Source: Eupeodes corollae (Eukaryota; Arthropoda; Insecta; Diptera; Syrphidae). From it: a stretch of DNA of 64,000 nucleotides. The position numbers and the translations under genes were made by a program. The DNA is taken from NCBI RefSeq assembly GCF_945859685.1, contig NW_026605808.1, positions 1-64,000 of the forward strand. The letters are read 5' to 3'. The notes beneath the pieces are model-generated. The model was not told where the DNA came from. It did not search any database and saw only the letters and a program-made list of their open reading frames with translations. Of the stretch, positions 13,767 through 27,270 are shown piece by piece (positions within the stretch are counted from its first letter, which is position 1; every line of letters starts with the position of its first letter).

Positions 13767-16700
13767 ATTAGGAGTATCTTTTTCTAGTACATGTCAAGTA
13801 TCTATTTTGAAGTCTTGATCGATTTTAGGGGTTGGGAAGGATCAGGTGATGGTTTTGGGTGTGATTTGATTTTCGTCTAGAACATCAAAAATCCTTCAGG
13901 ATGCTCCAAAATGACTCATCTATATCTATAATGATAGATCTTGATTAGGAGTATCTTTTTCTAGTACATGTCAAGTATCTATTTTGAAGTCTTGATCGAT
14001 TTTGGGGGTTGGGAAGGATCAGGTGATGGTTTTGGGTGTGATTTGATTTTCGTCTAGAACATCAAAAATCCTTCAGGATGCTCCAAAATGACTCATCTAT
14101 ATCTATAATGATAGATCTTGATTAGGAGTATCTTTTTCTAGTACATGTCAAGTATCCATTTTGAAGTCTTGATCGATTTTGGGGGTTGGGAAGGATCAGG
14201 TGATGGTTTTGGGTGTGATTTGATTTTCGTCTAGAACATCAAAAATCCTTCAGGATGCTCCAAAATGATTCATCTATATCTATAATGATAGATCTTGATT
14301 AGGAGTATCTTTTTCTAGTACATGTCAAGTATCTATTTTGAAGTCTTGATCGATTTTGGGGGTTGGGAAGGATCAGGTGATGGTTTTGGGTGTGATTTGA
14401 TTTTCGTCTAGAACATCAAAAATCCTTCAGGATGCTCCAAAATGACTCATCTATATCTATAATGATAGATCTTGATTAGGAGTATCTTTTTCTAGTACAT
14501 GTCAAGTATCTATTTTGAAGTCTTGATCGATTTTGGGGGTTGGGAAGGATCAGGTGATGGTTTTGGGTGTGATTTGATTTTCGTCTAGAACATCAAAAAT
14601 CCTTCAGGATGCTCCAAAATGACTCATCTATATCTATAATGATAGATCTTGATTAGGAGTATCTTTTTCTAGTACATGTCAAGTATCTATTTTGAAGTCT
14701 TGATCGATTTTGGGGGTTGGGAAGGATCAGGTGATGGTTTTGGGTGTGATTTGATTTTCGTCTAGAACATCAAAAATCCTTCAGGATGCTCCAAAATGAC
14801 TCATCTATATCTATAATGATAGATCTTGATTAGGAGTATCTTTTTCTAGTACATGTCAAGTATCTATTTTGAAGTCTTGATCGATTTTGGGGGTTGGGAA
14901 GGATCAGGTGATGGTTTTGGGTGTGATTTGATTTTCGTCTAGAACATCAAAAATCCTTCAGGATGCTCCAAAATGACTCATCTATATCTATAATGATAGA
15001 TCTTGATTAGGAGTATCTTTTTCTAGTACATGTCAAGTATCTATTTTGAAGTCTTGATCGATTTTGGGGGTTGGGAAGGATCAGGTGATGGTTTTGGGTG
15101 TGATTTGATTTTCGTCTAGAACATCAAAAATCCTTCAGGATGCTCCAAAATGACTCATCTATATCTATAATGATAGATCTTGATTAGGAGTATCTTTTTC
15201 TAGTACATGTCAAGTATCTATTTTGAAGTCTTGATCGATTTTGGGGGTTGGGAAGGATCAGGTGATGGTTTTGGGTGTGATTTGATTTTCGTCTAGAACA
15301 TCAAAAATCCTTCAGGATGCTCCAAAATGACTCATCTATATCTATAATGATAGATCTTGATTAGGAGTATCTTTTTCTAGTACATGTCAAGTATCTATTT
15401 TGAAGTCTTGATCGATTTTGGGGGTTGGGAAGGATCAGGTGATGGTTTTGGGTGTGATTTGATTTTCGTCTAGAACATCAAAAATCCTTCAGGATGCTCC
15501 AAAATGACTCATCTATATCTATAATGATAGATCTTGATTAGGAGTATCTTTTTCTAGTACATGTCAAGTATCTATTTTGAAGTCTTGATCGATTTTGGGG
15601 GTTGGGAAGGATCAGGTGATGGTTTTGGGTGTGATTTGATTTTCGTCTAGAACATCAAAAATCCTTCAGGATGCTCCAAAATGACTCATCTATATCTATA
15701 ATGATAGATCTTGATTAGGAGTATCTTTTTCTAGTACATGTCAAGTATCTATTTTGAAGTCTTGATCGATTTTGGGGGTTGGGAAGGATCAGGTGATGGT
15801 TTTGGGTGTGATTTGATTTTCGTCTAGAACATCAAAAATCCTTCAGGATGCTCCAAAATGACTCATCTATATCTATAATGATAGATCTTGATTAGGAGTA
15901 TCTTTTTCTAGTACATGTCAAGTATTTTTTTGAAGTCTTGATCGATTTTGGGGGTTGGGAAGGATCAGGTGATGGTTTTGGGTGTGATTTGATTTTCGTC
16001 TAGAACATCAAAAATCCTTCAGGATGCTCCAAAATGACTCATTTATATCTATAATGATAGATCTTGATTAGGAGTATCTTTTTCTAGTACATGTCAAGTA
16101 TCTATTTTGAAGTCTTGATCGATTTTGGGGGTTGGGAAGGATCAGGTGATGGTTTTGGGTGTGATTTGATTTTCGTCTAGAACATCAAAAATCCTTCAGG
16201 ATGCTCCAAAATGACTCATCTATATCTGTAATGATAGATCTTGATTAGGAGTATCTTTTTCTAGTACATGTCAAGTATCTATTTTGAAGTCTTGATCGAT
16301 TTTGGGGGTTGGGAAGGATCAGGTGATGGTTTTGGGTGTGATTTGATTTTCGTCTAGAACATCAAAAATCCTTCAGGATGCTCCAAAATGACTCATCTAT
16401 ATCTATAATGATAGATCTTGATTAGGAGTATCTTTTTCTAGTACATGTCAAGTATCTATTTTGAAGTCTTGATCGATTTTGGGGGTTGGGAAGGATCAGG
16501 TGATGGTTTTGGGTGTGATTTGATTTTCGTCTAGAACATCAAAAATCCTTCAGGATGCTCCAAAATGACTCATCTATATCTATAATGATAGATCTTGATT
16601 AGGAGTATCTTTTTCTAGTACATGTCAAGTATCTATTTTGAAGTCTTGATCGATTTTGGGGGTTGGGAAGGATCAGGTGATGGTTTTGGGTGTGATTTGA

Positions 16701-16951
16701 TTTTCGTCTAGAACATCAAAAATCCTTCAGGATGCTCCAAAATGACTCATCTATATCTATAATGATAGATCTTGATTAGGAGTATCTTTTTCTAGTACAT
16801 GTCAAGTATCTATTTTGAAGTCTTGATCGATTTTGGGGGTTGGGAAGGATCAGGTGATGGTTTTGGGTGTGATTTGATTTTCGTCTAGAACATCAAAAAT
16901 CCTTCAGGATGCTCCAAAATGACTCATCTATATCTATAATGATAGATCTTG

Positions 16952-17022
16952 ATTAGGAGTATCTTTTTCTAGTACATGTCAAGTCCAAAATGACTCATCT
17001 ATATCTATAATGATAGATCTTG
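16952..17022 (+). repeat. Truncated unit, 71 bp (106-bp deletion), first copy
   Basis: GTCAAGT is joined to CCAAAATGAC. Monomer positions 34-139 are lost, including the whole G-rich block and the 125-136 dyad, with one base (T) of microhomology. The 158-173 dyad is kept. Copies of the same junction occur at 18,439 and 21,342. Confidence 0.95.
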
Positions 17023-18438
17023 ATTAGGAGTATCTTTTTCTAGTACATGTCAAGTATCTATTTTGAAGTCTTGATCGATTTTGGGGGTTGGGAAGCATCA
17101 GGTGATGGTTTTGGGTGTGATTTGATTTTCGTCTAGAACATCAAAAATCCTTCAGGATGCTCCAAAATGACTCATCTATATCTATAATGATAGATCTTGA
17201 TTAGGAGTATCTTTTTCTAGTACATGTCAAGTATCTATTTTGAAGTCTTGATCGATTTTGGGGGTTGGGAAGGATCAGGTGATGGTTTTGGGTGTGATTT
17301 GATTTTCGTCTAGAACATCAAAAATCCTTCAGGATGCTCCAAAATGACTCATCTATATCTATAATGATAGATCTTGATTAGGAGTATCTTTTTCTAGTAC
17401 ATGTCAAGTATCTATTTTGAAGTCTTGATCGATTTTGGGGGTTGGGAAGGATCAGGTGATGGTTTTGGGTGTGATTTGATTTTCGTCTAGAACATCAAAA
17501 ATCCTTCAGGATGCTCCAAAATGACTCATCTTTATCTATAATGATAGATCTTGATTAGGAGTATCTTTTTCTAGTACATGTCAAGTATCTATTTTGAAGT
17601 CTTGATCGATTTTGGGGGTTGGGAATGATCAGGTGATGGTTTTGGGTGTGATTTGATTTTCGTCTAGAACATCAAAAATTCTTCAGGATGCTCCAAAATG
17701 ACTCATCTATATCTATAATGATAGATCTTGATTAGGAGTATCTTTTTCTAGTACATGTCAAGTATCTATTTTGAAGTCTTGATCGATTTTGGGGGTTGGG
17801 AAGGATCAGGTGATGGTTTTGGGTGTGATTTGATTTTCGTCTAGAACATCAAAAATCCTTCAGGATGCTCCAAAATGACTAATCTATATCTGTAATGATA
17901 GATCTTGATTAGGAGTATCTTTTTCTAGTACATGTCAAGTATCTATTTTGAAGTCTTGATCGATTTTGGGGGTTGGGAAGGATCAGGTGATGGTTTTGGG
18001 TGTGATTTGATTTTCGTCTAGAACATCAAAAATCCTTCAGGATGCTCCAAAATGACTCATCTATATCTATAATGATAGATCTTGATTAGGAGTATCTTTT
18101 TCTAGTACATGTCAAGTATCTATTTTGAAGTCTTGATCGATTTTGGGGGTTGGGAAGGATCAGGTGATGGTTTTGAGTGTGATTTGATTTTCGTCTAGAA
18201 CATCAAAAATCCTTCAGGATGCTCCAAAATGACTCATCTATATCTATAATGATAGATCTTGATTAGGAGTATCTTTTTCTAGTACATGTCAAGTATCTAT
18301 TTTGAAGTCTTGATCGATTTTGGGGGTTGGGAAGGATCAGGTGATGGTTTTGGGTGTGATTTGATTTTCGTCTAGAACATCAAAAATCCTTCAGGATGCT
18401 CCAAAATGACTCATCTATATCTATAATGATAGATCTTG

Positions 18439-18509
18439 ATTAGGAGTATCTTTTTCTAGTACATGTCAAGTCCAAAATGACTCATCTATATCTATAATGA
18501 TAGATCTTG
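18439..18509 (+). repeat. Truncated unit, 71 bp, second copy
   Basis: This has the same 106-bp deletion junction as at 16,952, 1,487 bp downstream (8 x 177 + 71). It is followed by the same ordered set of variant units, so it was carried along in a block duplication rather than formed anew. Confidence 0.95.
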
Positions 18510-21341
18510 ATTAGGAGTATCTTTTTCTAGTACATGTCAAGTATCTATTTTGAAGTCTTGATCGATTTTGGGGGTTGGGAAGCATCAGGTGATGGTTTTG
18601 GGTGTGATTTGATTTTCGTCTAGAACATCAAAAATCCTTCAGGATGCTCCAAAATGACTCATCTATATCTATAATGATAGATCTTGATTAGGAGTATCTT
18701 TTTCTAGTACATGTCAAGTATCTATTTTGAAGTCTTGATCGATTTTGGGGGTTGGGAAGGATCAGGTGATGGTTTTGGGTGTGATTTGATTTTCGTCTAG
18801 AACATCAAAAATCCTTCAGGATGCTCCAAAATGACTCATCTATATCTATAATGATAGATCTTGATTAGGAGTATCTTTTTCTAGTACATGTCAAGTATCT
18901 ATTTTGAAGTCTTGATCGATTTTGGGGGTTGGGAAGGATCAGGTGATGGTTTTGGGTGTGATTTGATTTTCGTCTAGAACATCAAAAATCCTTCAGGATG
19001 CTCCAAAATGACTCATCTTTATCTATAATGATAGATCTTGATTAGGAGTATCTTTTTCTAGTACATGTCAAGTATCTATTTTGAAGTCTTGATCGATTTT
19101 GGGGGTTGGGAATGATCAGGTGATGGTTTTGGGTGTGATTTGATTTTCGTCTAGAACATCAAAAATTCTTCAGGATGCTCCAAAATGACTCATCTATATC
19201 TATAATGATAGATCTTGATTAGGAGTATCTTTTTCTAGTACATGTCAAGTATCTATTTTGAAGTCTTGATCGATTTTGGGGGTTGGGAAGGATCAGGTGA
19301 TGGTTTTGGGTGTGATTTGATTTTCGTCTAGAACATCAAAAATCCTTCAGGATGCTCCAAAATGACTAATCTATATCTGTAATGATAGATCTTGATTAGG
19401 AGTATCTTTTTCTAGTACATGTCAAGTATCTATTTTGAAGTCTTGATCGATTTTGGGGGTTGGGAAGGATCAGGTGATGGTTTTGGGTGTGATTTGATTT
19501 TCGTCTAGAACATCAAAAATCCTTCAGGATGCTCCAAAATGACTCATCTATATCTATAATGATAGATCTTGATTAGGAGTATCTTTTTCTAGTACATGTC
19601 AAGTATCTATTTTGAAGTCTTGATCGATTTTGGGGGTTGGGAAGGATCAGGTGATGGTTTTGAGTGTGATTTGATTTTCGTCTAGAACATCAAAAATCCT
19701 TCAGGATGCTCCAAAATGACTCATCTATATCTATAATGATAGATCTTGATTAGGAGTATCTTTTTCTAGTACATGTCAAGTATCTATTTTGAAGTCTTGA
19801 TCGATTTTGGGGGTTGGGAAGGATCAGGTGATGGTTTTGGGTGTGATTTGATTTTCGTCTAGAACATCAAAAATCCTTCAGGATGCTCCAAAATGACTCA
19901 TCTATATCTATAATGATAGATCTTGATTAGGAGTATCTTTTTCTAGTACATGTCAAGTATCTATTTTGAAGTCTTGATCGATTTTGGGGGTTGGGAAGGA
20001 TCAGGTGATGGTTTTGGGTGTGATTTGATTTTCGTCTAGAACATCAAAAATCCTTCAGGATGCTCCAAAATGACTCATCTATATCTATAATGATAGATCT
20101 TGATTAGGAGTATCTTTTTCCAGTACATGTCAAGTATCTATTTTGAAGTCTTGATCGATTTTGGGGGTTGGGAAGGATCAGGTGATGGTTTTGGGTGTGA
20201 TTTGATTTTCGTCTAGAACATCAAAAATCCTTCAGGATGCTCCAAAATGACTCATCTATATCTGTAATGATAGATCTTGATTAGGAGTATCTTTTTCTAG
20301 TACATGTCAAGTATCTATTTTGAAGTCTTGATCGATTTTGGGGGTTGGGAAGGATCAGGTGATGGTTTTGGGTGTGATTTGATTTTCGTCTAGAACATCA
20401 AAAATCCTTCAGGATGCTCCAAAATGACTCATCTATATCTATAATGATAGATCTTGATTAGGAGTATCTTTTTCTAGTACATGTCAAGTATCTATTTTGA
20501 AGTCTTGATCGATTTTGGGGGTTGGGAAGGATCAGGTGATGGTTTTGGGTGTGATTTGATTTTCGTCTAGAACACCAAAAATCCTTCAGGATGCTCCAAA
20601 ATGACTCATCTATATCTGTAATGATAGATCTTGATTAGAAGTATCTTTTTCTAGTGCATGTCAAGTATCTATTTTGAAGTCTTGATCGATTTTGGGGGTT
20701 GGGAAGGATCAGGTGATGGTTTTGGGTGTGATTTGATTTTCGTCTAGAACATCAAAAATCCTTCAGGATGCTCCAAAATGACTCATCTATATCTATAATG
20801 ATAGATCTTGATTAGGAGTATCTTTTTCTAGTACATGTCAAGTATCTATTTTGAAGTCTTGATCGATTTTGGGGGTTGGGAAGGATCAGGTGATGGTTTT
20901 GGGTGTGATTTGATTTTCGTCTAGAACATCAAAAATCCTTCAGGATGCTCCAAAATGACTCATCTATATCTATAATGATAGATCTTGATTAGGAGTATCT
21001 TTTTCTAGTACATGTCAAGTATCTATTTTGAAGTCTTGATCGATTTTGGGGGTTGGGAAGGATCAGGTGATGGTTTTGGGTGTGATTTGATTTTCGTCTA
21101 GAACATCAAAAATCCTTCAGGATGCTCCAAAATGACTCATCTATATCTATAATGATAGATCTTGATTAGGAGTATCTTTTTCTAGTACATGTCAAGTATC
21201 TATTTTGAAGTCTTGATCGATTTTGGGGGTTGGGAAGGATCAGGTGATGGTTTTGGGTGTGATTTGATTTTCGTCTAGAACATCAAAAATCCTTCAGGAT
21301 GCTCCAAAATGACTCATCTATATCTATAATGATAGATCTTG

Positions 21342-21412
21342 ATTAGGAGCATCTTTTTCTAGTACATGTCAAGTCCAAAATGACTCATCTATATCTATAA
21401 TGATAGATCTTG
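21342..21412 (+). repeat. Truncated unit, 71 bp, third copy
   Basis: This has the same junction, 2,903 bp after the second copy (16 x 177 + 71). The 5' part of this unit differs in one base (GAGCATC instead of GAGTATC near 21,348). It starts the third copy of the 17-23 kb higher-order repeat. Confidence 0.95.
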
Positions 21413-24067
21413 ATTAGGAGTATCTTTTTCTAGTACATGTCAAGTATCTATTTTGAAGTCTTGATCGATTTTGGGGGTTGGGAAGCATCAGGTGATGGTT
21501 TTGGGTGTGATTTGATTTTCGTCTAGAACATCAAAAATCCTTCAGGATGCTCCAAAATGACTCATCTATATCTATAATGATAGATCTTGATTAGGAGTAT
21601 CTTTTTCTAGTACATGTCAAGTATCTATTTTGAAGTCTTGATCGATTTTGGGGGTTGGGAAGGATCAGGTGATGGTTTTGGGTGTGATTTGATTTTCGTC
21701 TAGAACATCAAAAATCCTTCAGGATGCTCCAAAATGACTCATCTATATCTATAATGATAGATCTTGATTAGGAGTATCTTTTTCTAGTACATGTCAAGTA
21801 TCTATTTTGAAGTCTTGATCGATTTTGGGGGTTGGGAAGGATCAGGTGATGGTTTTGGGTGTGATTTGATTTTCGTCTAGAACATCAAAAATCCTTCAGG
21901 ATGCTCCAAAATGACTCATCTTTATCTATAATGATAGATCTTGATTAGGAGTATCTTTTTCTAGTACATGTCAAGTATCTATTTTGAAGTCTTGATCGAT
22001 TTTGGGGGTTGGGAATGATCAGGTGATGGTTTTGGGTGTGATTTGATTTTCGTCTAGAACATCAAAAATTCTTCAGGATGCTCCAAAATGACTCATCTAT
22101 ATCTATAATGATAGATCTTGATTAGGAGTATCTTTTTCTAGTACATGTCAAGTATCTATTTTGAAGTCTTGATCGATTTTGGGGGTTGGGAAGGATCAGG
22201 TGATGGTTTTGGGTGTGATTTGATTTTCGTCTAGAACATCAAAAATCCTTCAGGATGCTCCAAAATGACTAATCTATATCTGTAATGATAGATCTTGATT
22301 AGGAGTATCTTTTTCTAGTACATGTCAAGTATCTATTTTGAAGTCTTGATCGATTTTGGGGGTTGGGAAGGATCAGGTGATGGTTTTGGGTGTGATTTGA
22401 TTTTCGTCTAGAACATCAAAAATCCTTCAGGATGCTCCAAAATGACTCATCTATATCTATAATGATAGATCTTGATTAGGAGTATCTTTTTCCAGTACAT
22501 GTCAAGTATCTATTTTGAAGTCTTGATCGATTTTGGGGGTTGGGAAGGATCAGGTGATGGTTTTGGGTGTGATTTGATTTTCGTCTAGAACATCAAAAAT
22601 CCTTCAGGATGCTCCAAAATGACTCATCTATATCTGTAATGATAGATCTTGATTAGGAGTATCTTTTTCTAGTACATGTCAAGTATCTATTTTGAAGTCT
22701 TGATCGATTTTGGGGGTTGGGAAGGATCAGGTGATGGTTTTGGGTGTGATTTGATTTTCGTCTAGAACATCAAAAATCCTTCAGGATGCTCCAAAATGAC
22801 TCATCTATATCTGTAATGATAGATCTTGATTAGGAGTATCTTTTTCTAGTACATGTCAAGTATCTATTTTGAAGTCTTGATCGATTTTGGGGGTTGGGAA
22901 GGATCAGGTGATGGTTTTGGGTGTGATTTGATTTTCGTCTAGAACATCAAAAATCCTTCAGGATGCTCCAAAATGACTCATCTATATCTATAATGATAGA
23001 TCTTGATTAGGAGTATCTTTTTCTAGTACATGTCAAGTATCTATTTTGAAGTCTTGATCGATTTTGGGGGTTGGGAAGGATCAGGTGATGGTTTTGGGTG
23101 TGATTTGATTTTCGTCTAGAACACCAAAAATCCTTCAGGATGCTCCAAAATGACTCATCTATATCTGTAATGATAGATCTTGATTAGGAGTATCTTTTTC
23201 TAGTGCATGTCAAGTATCTATTTTGAAGTCTTGATCGATTTTGGGGGTTGGGAAGGATCAGGTGATGGTTTTGGGTGTGATTTGATTTTCGTCTAGAACA
23301 TCAAAAATCCTTCAGGATGCTCCAAAATGACTCATCTATATCTATAATGATAGATCTTGATTAGGAGTATCTTTTTCTAGTACATGTCAAGTATCTATTT
23401 TGAAGTCTTGATCGATTTTGGGGGTTGGGAAGGATCAGGTGATGGTTTTGGGTGTGATTTGATTTTCGTCTAGAACATCAAAAATCCTTCAGGATGCTCC
23501 AAAATGACTCATCTATATCTATAATGATAGATCTTGATTAGGAGTATCTTTTTCTACTACATGTCAAGTATCTTTTTTGAAGTCTTGATCGATTTTGGGG
23601 GTTGGGAAGGATCAGGTGATGGTTTTGGGTGTGATTTGATTTTCGTCTAGAACATCAAAAATCCTTCAGGATGCTCCAAAATGACTCATCTATATCTATA
23701 ATGATAGATCTTGATTAGGAGTATCTTTTTCTAGTACATGTCAAGTATCTATTTTGAAGTCTTGATCGATTTTGGGGGTTGGGAAGGATCAGGTGATGGT
23801 TTTGGGTGTGATTTGATTTTCGTCTAGAACATCAAAAATCCTTCAGGATGCTCCAAAATGACTCATCTATATCTATAATGATAGATCTTGATTAGGAGTA
23901 TCTTTTTCTAGTACATGTCAAGTATCTATTTTGAAGTCTTGATCGATTTTGGGGGTTGGGAAGGATCAGGTGATGGTTTTGGGTGTGATTTGATTTTCGT
24001 CTAGAACATCAAAAATCCTTCAGGATGCTCCAAAATGACTCATCTATATCTATAATGATAGATCTTG

Positions 24068-24236
24068 ATTAGGAGTATCTTTTTCTAGTACATGTCAAGT
24101 ATCTATTTTGAAGTCTTGATCGATTTTGGGGGTTGGGAAGGATCAGGTGATGGTTTTGGGTGTGATTTGATTTTCGTCTAGAACATCAAAAATCCTTCAG
24201 GATGCTCCAAATCTATATCTTTAATGATAGATCTTG
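24068..24236 (+). repeat. 169-bp unit with 8-bp deletion
   Basis: The unit reads GCTCCAAATCTATATCTTTA. It has lost 8 bp around the TGACTC motif (monomer about 144-153) and also has A162 changed to T. It occurs once. The next unit carries CAGGTTATGG (near 24,314), a variant seen again only in the units with the 24-bp deletion at 51.6, 54.6 and 58.3 kb. Confidence 0.85.
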
Positions 24237-24863
24237 ATTAGGAGTATCTTTTTCTAGTACATGTCAAGTATCTATTTTGAAGTCTTGATCGATTTTGGGG
24301 GTTGGGAAGGATCAGGTTATGGTTTTGGGTGTGATTTGATTTTCGTCTAGAACATCAAAAATCCTTCAGGATGCTCCAAAATGACTCGTCTATATCTATA
24401 ATGATAGATCTTGATTAGGAGTATCTTTTTCTAGTACATGTCAAGTATCTATTTTGAAGTCTTGATCGATTTTGGGGGTTGGGAAGGATCAGGTGATGGT
24501 TTTGGGTGTGATTTGATTTTCGTCTAGAACATCAAAAATCCTTCAGGATGCTCCAAAATGACTCATCTATATCTATAATGATAGATCTTGATTAGGAGTA
24601 TCTTTTTCTAGTACATGTCAAGTATCTATTTTGAAGTCTTGATCGATTTTGGGGGTTGGGAAGGATCAGGTGATGGTTTTGGGTGTGATTTGATTTTCGT
24701 CTAGAACATCAAAAATCCTTCAGGATGCTCCAAAATGACTCATCTATATCTATAATGATAGATCTTGATTAGGAGTATCTTTTTCTAGTACATGTCAAGT
24801 ATCTATTTTGAAGTCTTGATCGATTTTGGGGGTTGGGAAGGATCAGGTGATGGTTTTGGGTGT

Positions 24864-25405
24864 GATTTTATTTTCGTCTAGAACATCAAAAATCCTTCAG
24901 GATGCTCCAAAATGACTCATCTATATCTATAATGATAGATCTTGATTAGGAGTATCTTTTTCTAGTACATGCCAAGTATCTATTTTGAAGTCTTGATCGA
25001 TTTTGGGGGTTGGGAAGGATCAGGTGATGGTTTTGGGTGTGATTTGATTTTCGTCTAGAACATCAAAAATCCTTCAGGATGCTCCAAAATGACTCATCTA
25101 TATCTATAATGATAGATCTTGATTAGGAGTATCTTTTTCTAGTACATGTCAAGTATCTATTTTGAAGTCTTGATCGATTTTGGGGGTTGGGAAGGATCAG
25201 GTGATGGTTTTGGGTGTGATTTGATTTTCGTCTAGAACATCAAAAATCCTTCAGGATGCTCCAAAATGACTCATCTATATCTATAATGATAGATCTTGAT
25301 TAGGAGTATCTTTTTCTAGTACATGTCAAGTATCTATTTTGAAGTCTTGATCGATTTTGGGGGTTGGGAAGGATCAGGTGATGGTTTTGGGTGTGATTTT
25401 ATTTT
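24864..25405 (+). repeat. Possible 3-mer higher-order repeat (531 bp)
   Basis: GATTTTATTTTCG (G102 to T) occurs at 24,864 and 25,395, exactly 3 x 177 bp apart, and elsewhere only near 13,001. One shared base is thin evidence. A single-base T-to-C change at about 24,971 (TGCCAAG) lies between and is not repeated. Confidence 0.4.
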
Positions 25406-27270
25406 CGTCTAGAACATCAAAAATCCTTCAGGATGCTCCAAAATGACTCATCTATATCTATAATGATAGATCTTGATTAGGAGTATCTTTTTCTAGTACA
25501 TGTCAAGTATCTATTTTGAAGTCTTGATCGATTTTGGGGGTTGGGAAGGATCAGGTGATGGTTTTGGGTGTGATTTGATTTTCGTCTAGAACATCAAAAA
25601 TCCTTCAGGATGCTCCAAAATGACTCATCTATATCTATAATGATAGATCTTGATTAGGAGTATCTTTTTCTAGTACATGTCAAGTATCTATTTTGAAGTC
25701 TTGATCGATTTTGGGGGTTGGGAAGGATCAGGTGATGGTTTTGGGTGTGATTTGATTTTCGTCTAGAACATCAAAAATCCTTCAGGATGCTCCAAAATGA
25801 CTCATCTATATCTATAATGATAGATCTTGATTAGGAGTATCTTTTTCTAGTACATGTCAAGTATCTATTTTGAAGTCTTGATCGATTTTGGGGGTTGGGA
25901 AGGATCAGGTGATGGTTTTGGGTGTGATTTGATTTTCGTCTAGAACATCAAAAATCCTTCAGGATGCTCCAAAATGACTCATCTATATCTATAATGATAG
26001 ATCTTGATTAGGAGTATCTTTTTCTAGTACATGTCAAGTATCTATTTTGAAGTCTTGATCGATTTTGGGGGTTGGGAAGGATCAGGTGATGGTTTTGGGT
26101 GTGATTTGATTTTCGTCTAGAACATCAAAAATCCTTCAGGATGCTCCAAAATGACTCATCTATATCTATAATGATAGATCTTGATTAGGAGTATCTTTTT
26201 CTAGTACATGTCAAGTATCTATTTTGAAGTCTTGATCGATTTTGAGGGTTGGGAAGGATCAGGTGATGGTTTTGGGTGTGATTTGATTTTCGTCTAGAAC
26301 ATCAAAAATCCTTCAGGATGCTCCAAAATGACTCATCTATATCTATAATGATAGATCTTGATTAGGAGTATCTTTTTCTAGTACATGTCAAGTATCTATT
26401 TTGAAGTCTTGATCGATTTTGGGGGTTGGAAAGGATCAGGTGATGGTTTTGGGTGTGATTTGATTTTGGTCTAGAACATCAAAAATCCTTCAGGATGCTC
26501 CAAAATGACTCATCTATATCTATAATGATAGATCTTGATTAGGAGTATCTTTTTCTAGTACATGTCAAGTATCTATTTTGAAGTCTTGATCGATTTTGGG
26601 GGTTGGGAAGGATCAGGTGATGGTTTTGGGTGTGATTTGATTTTCGTCTAGAACATCAAAAATCCTTCAGGATGCTCCAAAATGACTCATCTATATCTAT
26701 AATGATAGATCTTGATTAGGAGTATCTTTTTCTAGTACATGTCAAGTATCTATTTTGAAGTCTTGATCGATTTTGGGGGTTGGGAAGGATCAGGTGATGG
26801 TTTTGGGTGTGATTTGATTTTCGTCTAGAACATCAAAAATCCTTCAGGATGCTCCAAAATGACTCATCTATATCTATAATGATAGATCTTGATTAGGAGT
26901 ATCTTTTTCTAGTACATGTCAAGTATCTATTTTGAAGTCTTGATCGATTTTGGGGGTTGGGAAGGATCAGGTGATGGTTTTGGGTGTGATTTGATTTTCG
27001 TCTAGAACATCAAAAATCCTTCAGGATGCTCCAAAATGACTCATCTATATCTATAATGATAGATCTTGATTAGGAGTATCTTTTTCTAGTACATGTCAAG
27101 TATCTATTTTGAAGTCTTGATCGATTTTGGGGGTTGGGAAGGATCAGGTGATGGTTTTGGGTGTGATTTGATTTTCGTCTAGAACATCAAAAATCCTTCA
27201 GGATGCTCCAAAATGACTCATCTATATCTATAATGATAGATCTTGATTAGGAGTATCTTTTTCTAGTACA

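Larger units (their letters stand above)
12572..13900 (+). repeat. Higher-order repeat, 6-mer (1,040 bp)
   Basis: The 22-bp deletion and the following G-to-A variant recur at an offset of 1,040 bp, which is 5 x 177 + 155. The later units do not share variants. GATTTTATTTTCG (near 13,001) and AAGCATC (13,151) appear only in the first copy, and TATCCATT (near 14,154) only in the second. Either these changes are newer than the duplication or the duplicated segment is short. Confidence 0.8.
16952..23330 (+). repeat. Higher-order repeat block with 1,487-bp unit, three copies plus nested duplication
   Basis: After each 71-bp truncated unit the same markers follow in order: AAGCATC (17,093; 18,580; about 21,483), CATCTTTATC (about 17,528; 19,015; 21,918), GGAATGATC with AAATTCTTC (about 17,623; 19,110; 22,013), and GACTAATC with ATCTGTAATG (about 17,877; 19,364; 22,267). 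TTTTGAGTGTG (18,173; 19,660) is in the first two copies only. A second marker set, TTTCCAGTAC (20,120; 22,492), AACACC (20,571; 23,120) and AGTGCATG (about 20,654; 23,203), shows that the region behind copy 2 was duplicated too. In its second version one extra ATCTGTAATG unit was inserted (offset 2,549 instead of 2,372). GATTAGAAGT near 20,633 is unique to one copy. Confidence 0.93.
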
